A stretch of 64,000 nucleotides of DNA from Bacteroidales bacterium. GTDB lineage: Bacteria > Bacteroidota > Bacteroidia > Bacteroidales > P3. Under the pieces are notes generated by a model that saw only the letters and a program-made list of their open reading frames with translations, made no database searches and was not told where the DNA came from. Shown one piece after another: positions 59,987 to 64,000 of this stretch (position 1 is its first letter; the number at the start of each line of letters is the position of its first letter). A program made the position numbers and the translations under genes. The stretch lies in contig JAFTFL010000006.1 in assembly GCA_017449525.1 (NCBI GenBank), forward strand, positions 118,381 through 182,380, read 5' to 3'.

Positions 59987-61237
59987 ATGAAGATACTACA
60001 CACAGGCGACTGGCACCTGGGCAAACAACTCTACGGCCATAGCCGTATCGATGAGCAACGGGCGGTGCTTTCGCAACTGTCGGACGCGGTGGCGACCCAC
60101 CGACCCGACGCACTGCTGATATGCGGCGACGTGTTCGATACGACCACCCCACCCTTAGCGGCCAAACAACTCTACAACGAAACGCTGCTGAGGCTGCGAC
60201 AGGTGTCGCCCTCCACAGCCATCATCGTCATCGCTGGCAACCACGACAGCAAAGGGATGCTGGAGGTGGACGGAACGGTGTGGCAGGCGGTCGGCATCAC
60301 GGTGCTGGGCAATGTGGAACGCACCGAAGAGGGAGCGGTCGACTTGCGTCGCCACATCGTGCCCATTCTCAGCGCCGACGGTGCCGAAGTGGGGGTGGTG
60401 GTGGCGGTGCCTCACATCTACGACAACGGCTATCCCGAATTGCCAGGCGCTCCGGAGGGGGCGGCGCGCCGGTCGCACTTCTTTGCCGCGCTGGCCGACG
60501 AGGTGCGCGCCTGCTACGACGAGCGCTTGCCGCGCGTGCTGATGGCGCACTTGGCGCTGACCGACAGCGACAGCCGCGGCCACCGAGTGCGTCGCGATGC
60601 GCTGTCGGGCACGGACATCATCGGCGGCCTCGACTGTGTGGACCGCGCCGAGTTGGGCAGCGACTACGACTACATAGCGCTGGGCCACATCCACCGCGAG
60701 CAACAGTGGCGCAGCGGCCACACCACCATCCGCTACAGCGGGTCGCCCCTGGCCTACACGTTCGACGAGGGGGGCGCGCATTCGCTCTCGCTCGTTACGG
60801 TCGACCGAGGCGAGGAGCCCGTCGTGCAACGCATCGAGCTGCAACCGCCCGTGCCGTTGGCCACGCTGCCCGACGAGCCGCTGCCCTTCAGAGAAGCCCT
60901 TGCCGCAGCGGTGGCCCAAATGCCCGACCGCCGCTCCTACCTGCGACTGCATGTGCTGGCCAACGAGCCGCTGCCGCCCAACCACAACGTGGAGATAGCG
61001 CAGCAACTCGATGCCTCGCTGTGGACCTACTGCACGATGCTGCAACGCAGCCTGCTGCCCGACGAGGCCGACGCGCCGCTGTCGCCCTCCGATGCCGAAC
61101 AGCCGATGGCGTTGCCCGACGCGCTGCAGCTGGCCACCGACTACTACCAGCAACTCTACGGACCGATGCCCCCGTCGCTCGTCGCCAAGCTGCAGCAGGC
61201 GTTTGCGCTCGCCAACGAGGCCGACGCGCCGCTCTAA
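59987..61237 (+). CDS. sbcD: Exonuclease subunit SbcD
   Basis: A 416-residue metallophosphoesterase subunit of the SbcCD (Mre11-Rad50-like) complex, which opens DNA hairpins and trims protein-blocked ends. The five nuclease motifs are seen: HTGDWHLGKQLYG, ICGDVFDTTTPP, IAGNHDSKGML, MAHLALTDS and ALGHIHREQQW, with SGSPLAYTFDE after. The C-terminal helical part that binds SbcC is present. ATG 59987 follows the promoter. sbcC begins 29 bases after the stop. From here to the window end the GC content is visibly higher than in the rest. Confidence 0.95.
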   Translation: MKILHTGDWHLGKQLYGHSRIDEQRAVLSQLSDAVATHRPDALLICGDVFDTTTPPLAAKQLYNETLLRLRQVSPSTAIIVIAGNHDSKGMLEVDGTVWQAVGITVLGNVERTEEGAVDLRRHIVPILSADGAEVGVVVAVPHIYDNGYPELPGAPEGAARRSHFFAALADEVRACYDERLPRVLMAHLALTDSDSRGHRVRRDALSGTDIIGGLDCVDRAELGSDYDYIALGHIHREQQWRSGHTTIRYSGSPLAYTFDEGGAHSLSLVTVDRGEEPVVQRIELQPPVPLATLPDEPLPFREALAAAVAQMPDRRSYLRLHVLANEPLPPNHNVEIAQQLDASLWTYCTMLQRSLLPDEADAPLSPSDAEQPMALPDALQLATDYYQQLYGPMPPSLVAKLQQAFALANEADAPL

Positions 61238-61265
61238 CCACCTCCTTCCCCACAGCCCATTCATC

Positions 61266-64000
61266 ATGAAACTACTACGACTCACCATAGAGAACATCGC
61301 CTCCATCGAGCAGGCCGACATCGACTTCACACGTCCACCCCTGAGCACCACGCCCCTCTTCCTCATCACCGGCGAGACGGGTGCCGGCAAATCAACGCTG
61401 CTCGACGCCATCAGTCTGGCACTGTTCAACAACACACCGCGCCTCGCCGACCGTGCGGAGAAAAACTCGTCGTACTACGGCGTGATGCCGACCCAGCGCA
61501 CGGCCGCTTCCTCCACGTCCGCCGCGCCGAGGGGCAAAGCCATTTCGGCCACCGACCCCCACAACCTGTTGCGCCGCGGCTGCAGCCACGGCTCGGTCGA
61601 CCTGCGCTTTGAGGCCATCGACCACCGCACCTACGACATTCATTGGGAGACAGGTCTCTCGCGCAACACCACCTACAAGGCCATCGTGCACACCCTTTCG
61701 GCCGACGGCCAGCTCATCACGCAGAAAACTTCGGAGACTTGCGAGCGGGTGGCGCAACTCATCGGCATGGACATGCGCCAGTTTTTCCGCACGGTGATGC
61801 TCGCCCAAGGGGCATTCACCAACTTCCTCAAGAGCAGCGCCGGCGAGAAAGCCAGCGTGCTGGAGCGGATCACACACACGGAGGAGTACAGCCAGCTGGG
61901 TCGCAACGTCTACCAGCTCTGTGCGCAGGCCGAAAAGGAATACCGTGCGGCGGAAGCCACGGCGGCCGCCATCACCACCCTCGGAGCCGACGAGCTGACC
62001 GCGCTCGACAGCCAACTGGCCGAGCTCGACGGCCAACTGGCCGAGCTCACCCAGCAGCAGCAGCAGACCGAGGAGCAGCGCCGCTGGCTGACGGAGCACG
62101 ACCAGCTGCGCGCCCAACTGGCCGCCTCCGAAGAGCAACTGTGCAAGGCGCGCGAGGCGCTGCGCTCGGAGGCAATGACCGCGCTGACCACCCTGCGCAC
62201 CGACTGGGATCTGACGGCCGAGGCGCGTCTCCACTTCGGGCGGCACACAGAGGCACTGCGGCGCGAGGCCGCGGCCACCAGCGCCGTCGAAGCGCTCCAA
62301 CGGCGCTACCGGCAGCTGCTGAGCGTGTCGGCGCGCCTGACGCAGCTGCGCAGCGAGCTGCAACAACAACTGGAACAGGCACGCCAAGTGGTGGCCACCG
62401 AGGAGCCGATGCGCGAGGTGTACGCCTCGCTGCCAGCCATCGAAGAGCTGCTCACGCGGCTCGAGGCCGAGCAGCGCGCCGCCCACGAGGCCGAACAGCA
62501 GCAGCGGGCGGCACAAGAGGCGCTACCCAGGGTGCTGGAGGCGCTGCGCGTTCAGACCGCCGAGGCCGAGCGACTTGCCCAGCAACTGGCCGCCCAGCAG
62601 CAAACTTCCGCACAGTTCAGCGCCGAGCTGCAAGCGCTCCAGCCCGACCGGCTACGCGCCGAGCAGGAGCACCTATCCGAACGCCTACTGCTGCTGCAAC
62701 GCGCCCAGCAAACCGAGGCCACGACGCAGCGCGAACTGCAACTGTGGCAGGAGGCTGCCGCCGGATGGCGCGCCGAGCGCGAGGAGTTGGCGCAGTGTGT
62801 GCGCACGGTGGCGCAACTCGGTGCGCGCCTGCCGGCCGACGAAGAGCTGTACGCGGCGGCGCAACGCCAGTACGACACGGCGACGCTCATCCTCGACGAC
62901 ACGACCCGTGCCCTGCGCGCCCGCCTTCACGAGGGCGACCCGTGCCCAGTGTGCGGCCGCACCATCGAGCACCTGCTCTCCGACGAGGCCACCCGCCAAC
63001 GCTTCGAGCCGCTGCGCCAACTGTTAGAGCAGGCGCGGCAGCAGCGCGACACGACGGCCGGCGCGCTGGCTGCCGAGCAGCGGCTGCAGCAGCAGCACGA
63101 GCTGCACCTGCAGGCACGCAGCACCGCGCAAGAGGCGGCGCGCACCGCCGCCGAGGCCCATCTGCAGCAGCTATCCGAGCTGCTGGGGCAACCCCTCACG
63201 CCGATGCCCTCGGCCGAAGCCCCCGCGCTGGCCGAGCAGCTCACGCAACTGGGCCAAGAGCGCACTCGGCGGCAGCAAGAGGCCGAAGCGGCCACCGCCG
63301 AAATCAAGCGGCAGCAGGCCCAGGTGGAGGCCTTGCGCCGCCGCATGGACGAGGCGGCACGCCAACACGCCGCCACCGAGCAGCAGCTGCGCGCCGCCAC
63401 CGAGGCGCGCCACGCGGCCGATGCCGACCGCATCAGGCTGCAGGGCGAGACGGCACGCCTCAACGCCCTGATACAGCAGTCGCTCCAGGCTGCCGAAGAG
63501 CTGCGCTCCAAACTGTCGGTGCTGCTGACGACGGTGGCCGACTGGCAACCACAGTGGGAGGCCGACCGCACCGCCTTTGCCCAGCAGCTGCGCCACCGCG
63601 CCCAGCACTACCAAGCGGCCGTGGAGCAGACGGCCGTGCTGCAGGGCCGATTGGAACGCGCCGACGCGGTGCTGAGCCACACAGGCCGCCAGCAGCAGGA
63701 GGCACTGCGCCTGCAGCCCGAATGGAGCGCGGCCACAGCCTCCCCCTTCGAGCCCAACCAGTTGCACCACGCCGAGGAGGAATGGGAAGGACTGGTGCGC
63801 GAGCTGCACACCGCCCGCCAAAGCCGCCACCAGGCCGCCGCCGAGGCCGAGCAGGAGGCGCAGTGGGTGGCCGCCTTCGCCCAGTCGCACCCCCCTCTCA
63901 CCCTGCCGCGCATAGCCGAGCTCAGCGCCGTGGTCGACATCGGGGCGCGCCTGCAGCCCCTGCTCGATGCCGAAGCCGCCGAGGCACGCGCCCGAGCAGC
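61266..64000 (+). CDS. sbcC: Exonuclease subunit SbcC, N-terminal part (cut by window edge)
   Basis: An open frame of 911 codons, still open at the window end. It starts KLLRLTIENIASIEQADIDFT with Walker A GETGAGKST near residue 45 and the Q-loop region MLAQGAFTNFLKSSAGEKASVLERITHTEEYS. Two very long Gln/Glu/Ala/Arg-rich coiled-coil arms surround a zinc hook, CPVC, near residue 558, where two SbcC molecules join. The signature and Walker B motifs lie beyond the edge. I spot-checked the frame at the zinc hook and at the window end. It forms one operon with sbcD. Confidence 0.93.
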   Translation, partial: MKLLRLTIENIASIEQADIDFTRPPLSTTPLFLITGETGAGKSTLLDAISLALFNNTPRLADRAEKNSSYYGVMPTQRTAASSTSAAPRGKAISATDPHNLLRRGCSHGSVDLRFEAIDHRTYDIHWETGLSRNTTYKAIVHTLSADGQLITQKTSETCERVAQLIGMDMRQFFRTVMLAQGAFTNFLKSSAGEKASVLERITHTEEYSQLGRNVYQLCAQAEKEYRAAEATAAAITTLGADELTALDSQLAELDGQLAELTQQQQQTEEQRRWLTEHDQLRAQLAASEEQLCKAREALRSEAMTALTTLRTDWDLTAEARLHFGRHTEALRREAAATSAVEALQRRYRQLLSVSARLTQLRSELQQQLEQARQVVATEEPMREVYASLPAIEELLTRLEAEQRAAHEAEQQQRAAQEALPRVLEALRVQTAEAERLAQQLAAQQQTSAQFSAELQALQPDRLRAEQEHLSERLLLLQRAQQTEATTQRELQLWQEAAAGWRAEREELAQCVRTVAQLGARLPADEELYAAAQRQYDTATLILDDTTRALRARLHEGDPCPVCGRTIEHLLSDEATRQRFEPLRQLLEQARQQRDTTAGALAAEQRLQQQHELHLQARSTAQEAARTAAEAHLQQLSELLGQPLTPMPSAEAPALAEQLTQLGQERTRRQQEAEAATAEIKRQQAQVEALRRRMDEAARQHAATEQQLRAATEARHAADADRIRLQGETARLNALIQQSLQAAEELRSKLSVLLTTVADWQPQWEADRTAFAQQLRHRAQHYQAAVEQTAVLQGRLERADAVLSHTGRQQQEALRLQPEWSAATASPFEPNQLHHAEEEWEGLVRELHTARQSRHQAAAEAEQEAQWVAAFAQSHPPLTLPRIAELSAVVDIGARLQPLLDAEAAEARARA

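Noticed and set aside
60155-61435. Minus-strand 426-codon frame opposite sbcD
   Set aside because: Antisense shadow produced by high GC at third positions; sbcD on the plus strand has all family motifs.
61392-62516. Minus-strand 374-codon frame opposite sbcC
   Set aside because: Same cause; the opposite strand is the SbcC frame with Walker A and zinc hook.
1-64000. Insertion sequences, integrases, prophage, toxin-antitoxin or restriction genes
   Set aside because: No transposase, recombinase, phage or restriction-type protein was found among the frames; the repeats are small and not bounded by mobile genes.
1-64000. tRNA or rRNA genes
   Set aside because: I saw no cloverleaf with a GGTTCRAATCC-type T-arm or rRNA-like stretch when reading the intergenic regions, although a dedicated search was not possible.

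Overview
The window reads as chromosomal DNA of a Bacteroidota bacterium, most likely order Bacteroidales (Prevotella- or Porphyromonas-like). The reasons are the promoter style (TAnnTTTG, usually continued as TTTGCA, with an upstream TTTG about 19-20 bases away and no Shine-Dalgarno), two secreted proteins with type A C-terminal sorting domains of the type IX secretion system (T9SS), a GldB-like lipoprotein, a HmuY/TonB-receptor pair, BACON-free FN3 adhesin-like repeats, a Rho factor with a long acidic insertion, and many lipoproteins. There is no rRNA, tRNA, transposase, prophage or CRISPR-Cas locus that I can see. Genes are well packed and mostly housekeeping; the unusual material sits in the larger intergenic gaps.

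Layout. 1-3.5 kb: a partial secreted protein, ornithine aminotransferase (rocD) and a divergent fused oligopeptide ABC ATPase. 3.9-15 kb (minus strand): a short-chain dehydrogenase, two DUF3857/transglutaminase-like secreted proteins, a DUF4105 (Lnb-type) membrane protein, an MscS channel, two tandem 406-residue paralogues of unknown function, and a DUF1015 protein. 15.6-26.3 kb (plus): a minimal SPFH-like protein, a CtpA-type S41 protease, an O-antigen-ligase-like protein, an M16 peptidase, then rdgB, a bifunctional-nuclease-domain protein, purine nucleoside phosphorylase, a BASS-type transporter, a HAD phosphatase and a Lys-C-like T9SS protease. 26.7-29.2 kb: an FN3-type T9SS cargo protein. 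29.7-33.1 kb (minus): a calycin-like lipoprotein, HmuY-like lipoprotein and TonB-dependent receptor, probably a haem/porphyrin uptake operon. 33.2-46.7 kb: a polytopic membrane protein, a DUF3298-type lipoprotein, an iron-type alcohol dehydrogenase, threonine aldolase, rho, gcvH, a radical SAM protein, an NlpC/P60 hydrolase, FtsB/DivIC and a LysM lytic transglycosylase. 47.5-52.3 kb (plus): butyrate kinase, FKBP isomerase, chorismate synthase, a DUF4369 lipoprotein and LpxH. 52.4-59 kb (minus): SUI1/YciH, a lipid kinase, an LTA-synthase-like sulfatase, GldB and a five-repeat DUF349 protein. 60-64 kb: sbcD and the first 911 codons of sbcC.

The most interesting structure is a dispersed family of phased intergenic arrays. 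At about 3.54, 15.23, 35.82, 46.93 and 59.66 kb the palindrome GCCGTACGGC recurs with an almost perfect 22-base period: successive GTAC cores (or one-base variants) are 22, 44 or 66 bases apart, and there is one extra base at only two places. In four of the five arrays a TAnnTTTGCA promoter lies about 100-170 bases upstream and points into the array in the same orientation as the repeats. The leaders share a loose ATGCnCCTCGGC-like box, and variable bases flanking some cores are mutually complementary. Four of the five lie between divergent genes. A sixth, differently worded 22-base array lies at 59.25-59.46 kb directly after a TACTTTTG promoter. I read these as candidate members of one structured, probably transcribed repeat family, possibly a new noncoding RNA family or an arrayed protein-binding element. 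The pattern is seen directly; the function is inference. Two further tandem arrays, both with a 67-base unit (9.6 and 29.3 kb), and an AT-rich element found at several gene ends are also noted.
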